Source: Schistosoma haematobium (lineage: Eukaryota > Platyhelminthes > Trematoda > Strigeidida > Schistosomatidae). From it: a stretch of DNA of 64,000 nt. The stretch covers positions 11,463,501-11,527,500 of the forward strand of contig NC_067201.1 in assembly GCF_000699445.3 (NCBI RefSeq), written 5' to 3'. Positions 48,601-60,219 of this stretch are shown piece by piece; the stretch's first letter is position 1, and the number at the start of each line of letters is the position of its first letter. The notes below the pieces were generated by a model. The model was given only the letters and a program-made list of their open reading frames with translations. It was not told the DNA's origin and did not search any database. The position numbers were made by a program, and so were the translations under genes.

Positions 48601-49783
48601 TAGTTAGTCCTGACTACTTCGAATTCATCTTCATTTTGAAGATCATTGGCTACAGTAAGGATCGAAGTAGCAAGTCCGGTCTGATGAGACTTAATGCTTG
48701 CCATGATACACTATTTCGTCAACAAGTATATAATCAGTTTGTTTTCATACACACTGTTAGTGTGATACGGATGTTGATCAGTTTCTGGGGAGAGGATACC
48801 AACGTTTAGTTTACATATATACCTCGCTTTCTCCTAATACCTCCAACTATCCTCCTGTCTATTTCAGCTCGTTTGGGAAGAGACCACCGACTTTGGTTGT
48901 GGTGTTACAGTATGCAAAAATATGACGCCTAGTCTAAATGTCGTGTGCAATTACGGTCCTGGGTGAGTAAACATCATGATAGATTTGATTTGCCTGAGTG
49001 ATTTGCATTCCGTTAGGTTGAATATATTACTTATTTTTACAAAATACAACTTGAATGTGAAAATAATATGATTTGATTACTGTTCAATTGCAGTTTGTTT
49101 CGAAACCATCTAACATCCACCCTACCATCGTGCATTCTGTGGTTATCTTAACAATCAGTATATATACATGTAAGATAACTTATCAGCGGCCGGTCATTTC
49201 TTTCTGTCCACCAACTCCTGATCATTGTTACATGGATCATTATTTGTTATCATCACAATGCAAATTCTGTGAAAAAATACCAGATTTTTCCGACGATCAT
49301 CATGGATCACAATTGAATGAGTAAAGTTTGGTTTTAACGTTTTGACAGTTATTGTTGACGTTTCCCATCTGGTTGACAAGTGTTGGAGCAGCGACTGAAC
49401 ACTAGTCATGGACGAGACTGTTGGCTGATTGCACAAATTTGAATCATGTGGATATGAGTTACACTGAATTTGGAAAACAAATTAGGTCACATGAACGTCG
49501 GAAAGAATTTTTCATTGTTTTTAGAATTCATTCTTTCACATAATCAGTATACCTTCGTTCAAATCTCACACCGTGCAATCTGAACAATCATATACACAGG
49601 CATGTTTACGAATATTTCCAACAATTGTTGGTTCGGATGATGCAAGCCTCAGTGTTCAATCACGTTTTGATCTCAACGATAAGACCACATCATTCATATA
49701 GATCGACTGACTAACTCTCCCTGTTTTCCTTATCCTATTTCAGAGGCAATATAAGGGGATTTAAACCGTACAGAACTGCGTGA
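45609..49783 (+). CDS. VAL (SCP/TAPS, CAP superfamily) protein, gene E
   Basis: Exons 45609-45794, 46968-47107, 47729-47816, 48868-48962, 49744-49783 join to 182 codons plus stop with GT-AG introns. The signal peptide ends CVHA at residue 24. CAP motifs AMHNVVRQ (H38), THYTQLVWEETT (H135, E142) and VVCNYGPGG are intact, as are the six cysteines. Exon 2 ends NRALTPTVLV, unlike the NWAGA of B, C and F, so the loop after the second motif is subtype-specific. It is expected to be secreted. It is the mirror twin of D, with start codons about 6.4 kb apart. It points toward F, with gypsy copy 2 and repeats between them. Confidence 0.92.
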
Positions 49784-50049
49784 AGGATCAGATGAGGAAG
49801 AATCGGTATTCCTAACCACTTTAGAACGCCAATGTTTGTCAGGATATTAACTTTCTGTATTCTGGTTGAATGTATGCAATCTTCTTGATGCTCTTGATGT
49901 CTTCTGATTTCGCAGTTGTTTGTGTGTGAGATATTATTGTATGATTGTTGATTGTCGATTCATTGGTGCGTCATTCATCTAATTTCAAATGCTTCCGTCA
50001 CTATTTTAAATAAATTTTTCTCTACTGATTAATCATTTCTTTGCTAACG

Positions 50050-50200
50050 TGTGGTGTTTGAATGAACCAATGATACCTTTGTACTGGTTGAATGCTCTAT
50101 TTCGAATTCGAAATACAGTACATTCGTTGTGCCTGTGTCTTCTTAATTCAATTGCGTTAATCCTGGAATTCCTAATTCATACGACAATTAGAATACTATA
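50050..50200 (+). repeat. 5' LTR of gypsy copy 2
   Basis: 151 bp, TGTGGTGTTTGAATGAACC to GAATACTATA, followed by primer-binding-like TTGGCGTCGTGA. Confidence 0.93.
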
Positions 50201-50211
50201 TTGGCGTCGTG

Positions 50212-52092
50212 ATGAAACCTGCAATGGAAAAGTTAGATATTCATTCAACTCCTGAAGCTTTTGAGGATTATTTGGAAAGTTTCGAAATCTAGAGCATGAC
50301 CAAGAAAGATGTTAAAGGTGATAAAATTGTGGCACATTTTCTGACATTCATTGGGAGAGAAGCGTACAGCTTATTTAAAAATTTGGCATATCCAGAAAAA
50401 CCTATCTCACTCCCTTATGCAACTCTTAAAGAGCTATTATTAAGTCATGTAAAATGCACCAGTTTCGAATGCCGTGAAAGGGCGAAGTTTCATAAGATGG
50501 TTCGTCAAAATGACCAAAAGGTTCGGGAATTCATCCTTGAATTACAGAAACAAGCTGCCAAGTGTAATTTCGGTGATCAACTTCATGTGCAACTGAGAGA
50601 TCGATTAATTGCAGGAATTAACATACCGAGTTTGGAAAGAGAGCTGTTAAGAATGCCAAACTGTTCCTTTCAAGATGCTAGAACTGCATGTATTAACTAC
50701 GAAGCAGTCAATGAACTTGATATCCAGTCGATGAAGATTTCTAATACTTTGCTTAGTCGTCGTGATGATCTACAATCTCAGGGTCAATCAAACTTGCGTT
50801 CATTTAACAGTGATTCCTATTCTCGTGTAAATATGAAAGGTGTTTCAACGAGGAATTACAAAGCAAATCACAAGGGTGAGATGAAGTTTCGTAAATGTTT
50901 ATCACGTGGAAAGTTTCATGCTCGCAATTCATGTGTATTTCGTAATGCTAAATGTTTTAAATGTGGTAAGGTAGGACACATTCAGTCAGTATGCAAAGCT
51001 ACTGTCCATTTTGCTTCGAGCTGTAATAAATCTTGTAATTTAAGTTTCAATAATTCGGATGTTTCTAGTGATCATTTGTCTTTGTCCACTATTTCGAAAG
51101 GTAATGCTCATATTCAGAAGCGATTATATACATCGCTTGGTTCATTTCATGACTTTATTCTGGACACAGGCAGTATAGAGTCCATTATTTCATTCAAGAA
51201 CTTGAAAGCTTTAGATCCTAACGTTGTTGTACGACCCACTGAAGTATCAATACTGGGGATTACTGGACACAGACTGCCCATACGAGGATGTTGTGAATTG
51301 CTAATCAGAGATGATAATTCTTCATACATACCTTGTGAATTTTTAGTTAGCGAAACAGGACTGTCAATATTGGGTTTAAAGAATTTGAAAAGGCTTAAGG
51401 TGGAGTTGTCCTTCTTAGTTTCTAAAGAAAATTCTGATACTTTACTTAAAGATTTGATAGCTATGTGTGCTAAGTGCAGTGGAGGTATGAAAATTCAGCC
51501 TATAAAACTTCAAGTACAGGGTGATCCCGTCTTTCTTAAAAGACGAATAATTCCTTATGGTCTTCGAGAAGCAGTACATAAGACATTAAACGATTTGTGT
51601 GTGAAAGGCATAATCGAACCAATTCAGTCTTCAGCATGGGGTACTCCTATTGTTACGCCACTGAAGTCGGACGGCAAGACCCCTAGAATTTGCGGTGACT
51701 ATAGATTAACTCTGAATTCCCGTTTGTTGAAGCAAACGTGCACGACGGTAGAAGCTGAAGATATTCTAAATCGACTTCATGGTTTTAAAGTGTTCTCGAA
51801 AGTTGACCTAAAAGATGCTTATCTTCAAATTCCTTTAGATGAATCTTCATCTATTTTGACGACAATTAACACTCCTTTTGGTCTGTTCAAATACAATTTC
51901 CTTCCATTTGGTCTAAGTTGTTCTCCAACCATATTTCAGGAAGTTATGAATAAAGTAGTTAGTGGTCTTGAAGGTGTTGAAGTTTATCAAGATGATCTCA
52001 TTGTTCATGGCTCTAATAAGGTAGTTCATGACCAGAGACATTGCTTTATTACGTCGTTTAATTCAGAAAAATATAACAGTGAATCCAAATAA
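50212..52092 (+). pseudogene. Gypsy copy 2 gag, protease and reverse transcriptase
   Basis: Same layout as copy 1 at an offset of 33690 bases. The first 26 codons end at an amber TAG (50290-50292), then 598 codons run from 50296. The CCHC knuckle, DTG protease and YQDD motif are present. Against copy 1 the protein differs at one residue, Gly116 to Glu. The frameshift after the RT palm is shared. Confidence 0.9.
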
Positions 52093-52412
52093 GTGTTCAT
52101 TTTGTGTATCTAGTTTTGAATGCCTTGGATACCTAGTTGATGGTAATGGTTTTAGACCAGATATGAAACAACTAGCTCCACTGACTAATGCACCGTCTCC
52201 GAAAAATCTTACAGAATTACGTTCACTAGTGGGTGCTCTTCAATACTATTCCCGTTTTATTCCTAATTTTTCTTGTCGTGCAAATTGTTTATTTAATATT
52301 TTAACATCCAATTCATTCAAATGGAGTGAGGAACAAGAGTCATGCTTACGAAGTCTGCTGAAGTTTCTTCAAAGTGATGCTGTTCTTCGAACGTACTCCC
52401 TAATGTACATTC
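52028..52412 (+). pseudogene. Gypsy copy 2, RT thumb and connection segment
   Basis: Shifted-frame continuation of RT with the same residues and the same two flanking frameshifts as copy 1. Confidence 0.85.
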
Positions 52413-52413
52413 T

Positions 52414-54018
52414 ATGCTTATTACTGATGCATCACCTGTGGGAATTGGTGCAGTTTTGGAACAGGAAGGTAGACCAGTTATTTGTGTTTCACGCAAACTT
52501 GCTGTCACCGAACAAGGTTATTCACAGGCTCAGCGGGAAGCATTAGCTGTGTTTTGGGCTGTTAAAAGACTTCATAAATATCTATTCGGAAAGAAATTCA
52601 CTATTGTTACTGATCATGAAGCTTTAAAGTTTATTTATCATCCCGAAAAATACTTAGCACGTTCCTCAGCACCTATGGTTCAGCGATGGAGTATTGCTTT
52701 GAGTGCATATGACTATACGGTTCAGCACAGAAGTTCCAAACAGATTCAACATGTTGATTACATTTCTCGACAGTCATTACAAGATAAACCTATTAATACT
52801 TCGGATTGTTTGTTAGTGCAACCTTTACCAGTGAGACGTTCAGATCTCATTAGAGAAACTCGTAGATATTTTGGATGTATACTCAGTGCTATAAGGAAAG
52901 GTTGGAATGCTAATTTGAAACGCAGATTTCTTATCTATTTTTCAAAGCGGGATGAGCTATCTACTACTCCTGATGGTATTCTGTGTTTAAATGATCGTGT
53001 TGTCATTCCTCCTTCATTGCGTAAATCTGTTCTTGAAGATCTTCATAGTGGTCATTTAGGTGTTGAGAAAATGAAGTCCTTGGCAAGGCTCACATGCTGG
53101 TGGCCAGAGATAAATGCAGATATATGTCGTACGGCAAACAACTGTGAGAAATGTCATCAGTTGAAAAATCATCCTTTGAAGTGGGTGCCATGGCCAGTAT
53201 CGTCTGAGGCCTGGCAGAGGATTCATGCTGACTATTGTGGACCATTTCTTGGTAAGTACTACGCACTAGTAGTCATTGATTCTTTTTCAAAGTGGCCTGA
53301 AGTTTTTTTCACAACTTCACCAAATTCTGATTTCACAATACAAGCATTAAGAAAGGTGTTTAGTCGAGAAGGTGTTCCCTTGGTGTTGGTGACTGATAAT
53401 GGCTCACATTTTGCTGCAGATGCAGTCACTACCTGGTTGAACGGTATAGGGTGCAAACATCTATTTACTGCTCCCAGACATCCGTGTTCTAATGGTCAGG
53501 CAGAGAATTTTGTTAGGACATTAAAGACTGCTATTGATTCTATAGCCCCCTCAACATTTAATGAGCTGGAGAGGGGAGTAGATACCTTTCTATTGCAATA
53601 TAGAAATGCCAAACATTCGGTGACGAAGGAGACTCCAGCGAAGCTATTGAAAGGAAGAATTCTTCGGTCGAATATGAGATGTCTGGAGTCTGCAGAAGTT
53701 ACATACTATCGAGGAAATGATCTTCGACCATCTACGGGTATTGTTCTGAAGAATGTCGGAAAATCGATGGTGCGAATTCTAGACATCGATGACTTAAGTA
53801 CACACAGTCGACATGTAGATCAAATACAATTTCAGGAACCAGGTGAGTCAGTTCCAATTTCGATTGTTAATTCTAATGCTAATGAGCATATTCTAGATAA
53901 TACAGAATCCTTATCCAATACAATGTCAGATAGACTCAGGATGAATTTGAGAAGAAGACGTACGATTGATTACAAACACCTAGACTCCAATTTCAGCTGT
54001 GGCGGATGTGGTGTTTGA
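52414..54018 (+). pseudogene. Gypsy copy 2, RNase H and integrase
   Basis: 534 codons, differing from copy 1 only near the end (DSNFSC against DSKFSC). The RNase H and the D,D35E integrase residues are intact, but the frame is cut off from RT. The stop codon lies inside the 3' LTR, as in copy 1. Confidence 0.9.
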
Positions 54019-54157
54019 ATGAACTAATGATACCTTTGTACTGGTTGAATGCTCTATTTCGAATTCGAAATACAGTACATTCGTTGTGCCTGTGTCTTCT
54101 TAATTCAATTGCGTTAATCCTGGAATTCCTAATTCATACGACAATTAGAATACTATA
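54007..54157 (+). repeat. 3' LTR of gypsy copy 2
   Basis: 151 bp. Its first part carries AACTAATG, as in the 3' LTR of copy 1 and unlike its own 5' LTR. This fits copying of the interior together with the start of the 3' LTR. Confidence 0.93.
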
Positions 54158-54162
54158 TAACG

Positions 54163-55140
54163 ACACATTTACAGCACTGAACATTCCGTCGAAACGTCTG
54201 CAAATTCATCTGATTAGTGGATGCAAGTACCATTTCTTGAATCCATGAAACAACGCGTGAGTGAAGAATTGGATAATTGTAAGCAATATAGTAATAGGAT
54301 CTGCTCATATAAGTATACTTTCATGTGTAAACTCACTTCGTTGTGGAATGATTTTGAGATGACTGACATCTGCTTCATTATCCACTACTGATAGGGTTGG
54401 TGACTATTACGGTTTATGACCACTGACTGGTGTCACGTGACAAAATCATCGATCAGAATCCTGAATAATACCGCCATCTGACGTACAAAATGCTCATCAC
54501 AAGCTTCATGTGCGCAGTCCTTACACTAGACAGACTGAAAGGAATAATCTTGTCCTACGACTGAACCTTAAATTTTTATATACTGAATTTGTAGGCTGTA
54601 GCTGTTCACATCACTTTCTCGAGTGACTACTGTGTCACACACCATTAACCAAACTCCCACAAGCAAGTGATTTTCATAAACGTTGTTCGAGTTAATTTCT
54701 GCAGACACTTGCAAATTGTTGAAATGATGATGTTTTTAGCCTTCGGAAATCTAATCTCTCTCCTCAAAATGCCTAACGAACTGTCTTTTATATCCAATGA
54801 AGTGATTCAATTTACAGAAACCCCTAGTTACGGCCAACATAGCTCTTTGTCAATCGTGAAACAAGCTCAACATGGATCATTTCTCCCTGTGAATTACATC
54901 ACCAGTAAGTTTTGCAGACTGTGTAATAATTTGTCACAATCTGTTCGTGAAATATGGTCACTCCCATCCTTTGTTCGCCGCATCAATTCTTACTTCTCTG
55001 CTGAATTCGCGTACACCTGTAAGTAAATCCGAATCGGCATGTGAGATTATCGGAAAATTTTGTGTTAAATCGCTCACATCACTTAGGCCACCAATTGAAC
55101 ATCCATACGTGCAAGTACTTCGTGCTAACACCGTTTATTG
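54163..55140. other. Interval after gypsy copy 2
   Basis: 54180-54560 resembles 12590-12960 in the 3' flank of gene A. 54560-55140 shows open frames up to 119 codons without any motif I recognise. No gene is called. Confidence 0.4.
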
Positions 55141-55855
55141 ACAACCTCAACTAGTCCGAATAATATCTGACCCAAACAGTAGATCATAGAATAGACTGGA
55201 ACATGTATTATGATAGACTTCACTAACTTATCGTAGTGATTATTGCTTTTGTTGTTTCCTGATCTACGTTTCCGTTAGGAATTCTCTAGTCGTTACTTAC
55301 TTACGTCTGTTAAATCTAGCGGAGTAGCATAGACCTCTCATCAGCACCTCACATCCAACTCTGTTCTGAGCTGTTGTTATTGATCCTTTTGCCGTATGCT
55401 TCAAGGTCCTGTCGGAGTGTGTCATTTGGTCTTCCTGTCTTGACATTGTTATAATAGATTTTGAATTTTGACGACGACTGACAGTTGTTCTGAATTCCAT
55501 GTGTTTTTTAATTGGAAAAATTTTGTCCCATGCTATGCTAATTGGGGCATTCACAGTGTCACAAGATACTTCTTGTCTATCAATCGCGGTTCCCAAGGAC
55601 ATAAAGCTTTACAATTCTTCCAAATAGCCTCCATCAAGTGTGATTGTGTTGGCATTTTCAGTGTTGTATTTAAGAATCTTGTTTTCACGCTTGAGAACGT
55701 TGAGGTCTACTGATGCAGAGTCTACTGCCAAACTGGTTGACTTAACCTGTATTTGTGGGTGTATATGGGAACTAAGAGCCAGATCATCTGCAAACACTGA
55801 ATCGCTTGCTTGCATACAAACGCTCCACTGTATCCCATGCTCCCCTTGGGATGTC
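55141..55855 (-). pseudogene. RTE LINE fragment: RT end and 3' tail
   Basis: The minus strand reads VFADDLALSSHIHPQIQVKS, then VDLNVLKRENKILKYN and NANTITLDGGYLEEL, the conserved RT block of SR2-like elements. Downstream on the same strand come pieces such as SKSIITMSRQEDQ and the tail with CAGACGTAAGTAAGTAACGA. Several frame breaks are present. The related tail at 34473-34775 lies in the opposite orientation. Confidence 0.75.
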
Positions 55856-55857
55856 TA

Positions 55858-56515
55858 ATTAACACGGAGATAGATGATCAGCCTTGTTAAACGTATTATG
55901 CACAATGAAACATTGTGAATTCTTCTCTGCTATTCATTGATTCCCACTCTACGTTCACTGTGTGTCAATTAACTGTTGTTTTTATTATCTGGATTGTCTA
56001 TGTCGAAAGTAATCTAGACTGCTGGAAAAATTATCTCGAATTTAGTAAGGTGGTGTGGTATGCCCAAATATATTGTACAGTATTGTCTTATTGATCACTG
56101 AGTGTTGTTTATTTTTGAATGCATTGAAAGGAATGGAGATAGAAGTGTATATAAGACACAGATAATGTGTGAGTTATGTCGCTTATGCTGAGGACGACAC
56201 ATAATGATCGACAAGAAATGTTTTCATTACTAACGAGAGATCAGGGAAACTGTTTCACAGCACGACGATAAGGCAAACTCTATATGTACTGAGAATTCGA
56301 ACATAGTGACTTACAACATGAACGAAATATCAACAACCGATATTTCAAAATACCATGGCGAAACAGAGTTACGTCTATTTGTGGGGTGTAAATGTAAAAG
56401 AGCAGGATTTCGAATCGGAAAGGAAATCGCATCTTAAGTATCTCATTTCTTTCGACAACTCTCCATTTGATATCATTTTGTGATGGAACTCGACCTCTCG
56501 ATTCATGATTCCGCA
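55858..56515. repeat. Repeat block copy, homologous to 59165-59822
   Basis: Almost identical to 59165-59822 and closely related to 42695-43270. It ends in the SINE-tail sequence with ACCATGGCGAAACAGAGTTA. The abrupt switch from the RTE fragment at 55855 marks a recombination or insertion joint. Confidence 0.8.
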
Positions 56516-56520
56516 AAACT

Positions 56521-56620
56521 GCCCTGGATCTAGGTTTCTTGCTATTTGGCACTCGTCAGCAAAATATTCCTGTCATCTTGAGGGAATCAAAGCTCCCTGA
56601 CAGACTCGACACGACTGGCC
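56521..56620 (-). mobile_element. Rearranged SINE fragment with degenerate hammerhead
   Basis: The minus strand shows ACAGG, CUGACGA, GUGCCAAAUAGCAA and GAAACCUAGAUCCAGG. Here the expected cleavage triplet is AUC, which is allowed, but stem II has lost a closing pair (GUGC against GCAA) and the outer stem I partner is missing at the joint near 56520. It is a deletion chimera of the SINE head and tail. Confidence 0.55.
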
Positions 56621-57042
56621 AACAATTCCTGTAACATGTATTCACACCTTAATTGTATAATACTGTAAATTTGTGTTCACGTAGTAAGTTATTGAATTAT
56701 TCAACTCAGTTCAATCTATACAAATCTGGCTGTTAATCTAACTAGAAATAAATCCTATAAAACTTGGTGTATTCCTAAATCATTTTCATTTGATTTAAGA
56801 GTCAAATACATCCTTGTCACCAGTTTTTACACATTTTCTCTTGTGTTCTAGTTACCGTGCAGATTAGAAACAGCTAAGAAATCGAATAGTAAGACTTATT
56901 AAATTCAAAGATAGAATTTTATCTGTATTGATTAGTTCTATATTTAATTTATTCACGATCAACATATGTGATACTAATCTAAAACACCTAATTGTAAGCT
57001 TTAATAAGGTCATTGCATTTTTCTTCATTCACATAATCTACG
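56621..57042. other. AT-rich interval
   Basis: Very AT-rich sequence without coding signals or recognised repeats. Confidence 0.4.
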
Positions 57043-57047
57043 CATTT

Positions 57048-57152
57048 TGAAACTGATTATTTTAACTACTATCAGTTCATCAATAAGAGTGTTTTTACAT
57101 GAATAATAATCTTAATAAGCAAGTATTCTATTTTTAAATTTGTTTAAAAATC
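57048..57152. repeat. 105-bp direct repeat, unit 1
   Basis: From TGAAACTGATTATTTTAACT to TTTAAAAATC. Repeated at 57495-57599 with two or three changes. Confidence 0.85.
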
Positions 57153-57161
57153 TCCAACGTA

Positions 57162-57486
57162 CTCCAAAATGAGCTGAAGAGTTTATCTGAATGGTCTCAA
57201 ACCTGGCAGTTGCCGATAAATACTTCCAAGTGTGTTGTGATGCATATCGGTCATCAAGGTACAGATACATACACAATGAATAACACTGAGCTACCTGTCG
57301 TTCAGACACATAATGACTTAGGAGTCATCGTTAGCCAAGACTTAAAGACTACTGCGCACTGCTGTGCAATAGCCGCTAAAGGTTTTAGAACCTTATGGTC
57401 AATAACATAGGGCTTTTAGTCATGTCGACGCTAAAACGTTTTTGACTTTGTATACAGTGTTCGTACATCCTAAACTTGAGTACTGC
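57162..57486 (+). pseudogene. CR1-like LINE reverse transcriptase fragment
   Basis: Reads LQNELKSLSEWSQTWQLPIN, TSKCVVMHIGHQG, HNDLGVIVSQDLKTTAHC and, after a frame change, VFVHPKLEYC. This is the C-terminal RT block of CR1/jockey-type LINEs. It is flanked by the two 105-bp direct repeats, which may be duplicated with it. Confidence 0.75.
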
Positions 57487-57494
57487 ATTCATTC

Positions 57495-57599
57495 TGAAAC
57501 TGATTATTTTAACTACTATCAGTTCATCAATAAGTGTGTTTTTACATGAATAATAATCTTAATAAGCGAGTATTCTATTTTTAAATTTGTTTAAAAATC
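57495..57599. repeat. 105-bp direct repeat, unit 2
   Basis: Second unit. The solo LTR was inserted exactly at its end, and unit-1-like sequence (CTCCAA, then AAAATGAGCTG) resumes after the LTR. Confidence 0.85.
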
Positions 57600-57765
57600 T
57601 GTGGTGTTTGAATGGACTAATGATACTTTTGTACTTGTTGAATGCTCGATTTCGAATTCCAAATACAATACATTCGTTTGTGCTTGTGTCTCACTTCTTA
57701 ATTCAATTGCGTTATTTCTGGGACTCTTAGTTCGTGCTATAATTCAAATAATTCAAAACATTATA
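57600..57765 (+). repeat. Solo gypsy LTR with target duplication
   Basis: 166 bp, TGTGGTGTTTGAATGGAC to ACATTATA, of the gypsy copy 1 LTR variant. It is flanked by the perfect 5-bp duplication AAATC (57595-57599 and 57766-57770). A solo LTR is the usual product of recombination between the two LTRs of a full element. Confidence 0.93.
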
Positions 57766-57770
57766 AAATC

Positions 57771-58339
57771 TCCAAAGAATAATTAATAAAATTTGCGTAC
57801 ATTTTAAAATGAGCTGATAATGATTACAATGATCACAGTTTCCGAATAAGTAAATCATATAAATGCAAAAAACAAATACCATAACCTTATTATAGCTTGG
57901 AATGAGTTGTTTCTAGACAACTATGTAAATCAGAATAATATTGTACATTTTATGAATGTCAATAAGTGAAATATTCACTAGCCTAATAGAAGAAATATTC
58001 TTTTTCTTAATAACTTGTTAAACAAGTTATTGGTTACCAGTATTCAATGGCTAAGTGAATAATGGATTGTTGTTTGAATAGAAAGATTTTTGTTTGAAGT
58101 CCCGATATTAACATTAACAGTAGGTTTCAGTTAAATCCAACTGACTAGTTCAAAATACAGTGGAAAACACATTTTGTGTTGCGCTGTTAGTCACAGTTTT
58201 TCTAGTTGAACCAATCTTATGAAAAATTGGATAAGTATAAGTAGTCCGCACGTCAAAATCATATGCTAGCTAAGACTGATTGAAACTCAATCCTGAATGT
58301 AAATCACGGTGTAATTCAATGCCCTAATTATAGTTATAT
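57771..58339. other. AT-rich interval
   Basis: No coding signal or recognised family. The short palindrome AACTTGTTAAACAAGTT at about 58012-58028 is visible but unassigned. Confidence 0.4.
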
Positions 58340-59674
58340 AAATCTCTGCATGAAAATTTATAACTATATGTGCACGTTAGAAATGATGAGAGATCCGAAG
58401 AAGTGTTAAGTTTACAGTGTAGAATTATGACTATGGTCTAAACAAACGCAGTCTAGAGTCATCATAAACATGAACACTGCATATTTAAAGTCAGTCATTC
58501 TTAAAATATTGAGATTACGGGCAAAGCAAATACAAGAGAGCACTGAAGAACAGTTTCGTCTTAGTTCTAGAAATTGGACTTGAGAACTGTGACATACATT
58601 ATGATGTCAACAAAGCCGAGATATTCATGAATGAATGAATGAATGAGTGAATGAATGATTGAATGAATGAATGTATGTATGAATGAAGCAATAAATTATC
58701 CATATCAACATTGGACGATAATCGCTCTTAGACAAAAAGGTGACTGAATTCGAAAATATGTGCGATTGAATCTCAGCTAAGTACTTGACGATTTATGATT
58801 TATGTGTTTGACCGTGTGTGTGTGTGTGTAACAATGTTAGTGTACTGTTGGAGAGAGCAGAATTTTCGGAAATTCCATGCCCTCGTATTTTCCTCGCATT
58901 ATCGTCATTTGTAGTGAAAAATAAGCATTTCTTATTTTCTCTCAATTGTTGGAAGCCAAACAAAATTGTCGGAGATCAGTTCACTAATGGGTGATTTCGA
59001 TTTGCATAACATTTGTGTCTTAGAACTTTCAAACTAGTACATTGTGGTTGTTCTCTACTTCATGCGATGTTAGTTTGTGATGAAATGTATAGTGAAATGA
59101 GCACAAAATAATTTGACGGAATATCAATTTTTTAGTCCACATATGAACCTGATCTGATTTGTTTAATTAGAACGAAGATAGATGATCAGCCTTGTTAAAC
59201 GTATTATGCACAATGAAACATTGTGAATTCTTCTCTGCTATTCATTGATTCCCACTCTACGTTCACTGTGTGTCAATTAACTGTTGTTTTTATTATCTGG
59301 ATTGTCTATGTCGAAAGTAATCTAGACTGCTGGAAAAATTATCTCGAATTTAGTAAGGTGGTGTGGTATGCCCAAATATATTGTACAGTATTGTCTTATT
59401 GATCACTGAGTGTTGTTTATTTTTGAATGCATTGAAAGGAATGGAGATAGAAGTGTATATAAGACACAGATAATGTGTGAGTTATGTCGCTTATGCTGAG
59501 GACGACACATAATGATCGACAAGAAATGTTTTCATTACTAACGAGAGATCAGGGAAACTGTTTCACAGCACGACGATAAGGCAAACTCTATATGTACTGA
59601 GAATTCGAACATAGTGACTTACAACATGAACGAAATATCAACAACCGATATTTCAAAATACCATGGCGAAACAG
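58340..59674. repeat. Repeat block shared with the palindrome 3 spacer
   Basis: Matches 41870-43270 over its whole length, including the GAAT-type tandem repeat and the GT run. The part from 59165 also matches 55858-56515. Confidence 0.85.
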
Positions 59675-60219
59675 AGTTACGTCTATTTGTGGGGTGTAAA
59701 TGTAAAAGAGCAGGATTTCGAATCGGAAAGGAAATCGCATCTTAAGTATCTCATTTCTTTCGACAACTCTCCATTTGATATCATTTTGTGATGGAACTCG
59801 ACCTCTCGATTCATGATTCCGCACTACTGCCTTCGATATAATGAGTGGTGCCGTAGCATAACTCGGATACTTCCAAATGATGATAGTTAACAAATACTGT
59901 ATGTATCCACAATCGATTGATCACCGAGTGGTGGCCGATGTCATGTGTGTCAGGTTCTTCTTAGTTCGGATCGAGTTCTATCGACCACATCGCATTGTGA
60001 TCACTAGTCTAAGTGACTCGACATTGCGTGCACTATATTGAGATGAGATGGTGATTGGAGGTAGTTTACAGGAAATCCTGCATCTAGGTTTCGTGCTATT
60101 TGGCACTCGTCAGCAAAGTGTACCTGTCATCTTGAGGGAATCGATGCTCCCTGACAGACTCGATCCCACATCACCCAGTGCCACAGTCGGAGACTTGAAC
60201 ACTGAGTTATCTGGACCGC
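59675..60219 (-). mobile_element. tRNA-derived SINE with hammerhead motif, gene F copy
   Basis: Third copy of the element at 23492-24036 (offset 36183), downstream of gene F in the same orientation. The same A-box-like and B-box-like sequences are present, and the insertion site relative to the gene is the same, so the SINE was there before the VAL locus was duplicated. Confidence 0.7.
60068..60127 (-). ncRNA. Hammerhead ribozyme-like motif, gene F copy
   Basis: Same 60-nt motif as at 33968-34027 and 23885-23944, with the same AUG in place of an NUH cleavage triplet. Confidence 0.6.

Larger units (their letters stand above)
44000..50005. repeat. Palindrome 3, right arm
   Basis: Reverse complement of 34775-40782 with gene E. 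The outer end lies about 40 bases before the target duplication of gypsy copy 2. Confidence 0.9.
50050..54157 (+). mobile_element. Ty3/gypsy LTR retrotransposon, copy 2
   Basis: 4108 bp with 151-bp LTRs and a perfect 5-bp target duplication TAACG (50045-50049 and 54158-54162). The LTRs differ from each other at one position (AACCAATG against AACTAATG), suggesting recent insertion. The interior from about 50220 to 54000 is nearly identical to copy 1, with the same amber codon and frameshifts. The LTRs, however, are a different variant, with a diverged 3' half and 15 bases shorter. Confidence 0.95.

Noticed and set aside
54667..55026. 119-codon open frame after gypsy copy 2 as a novel gene
   Set aside because: No motif, no signal peptide, no splice context and no convincing start codon; such lengths occur by chance in this window.
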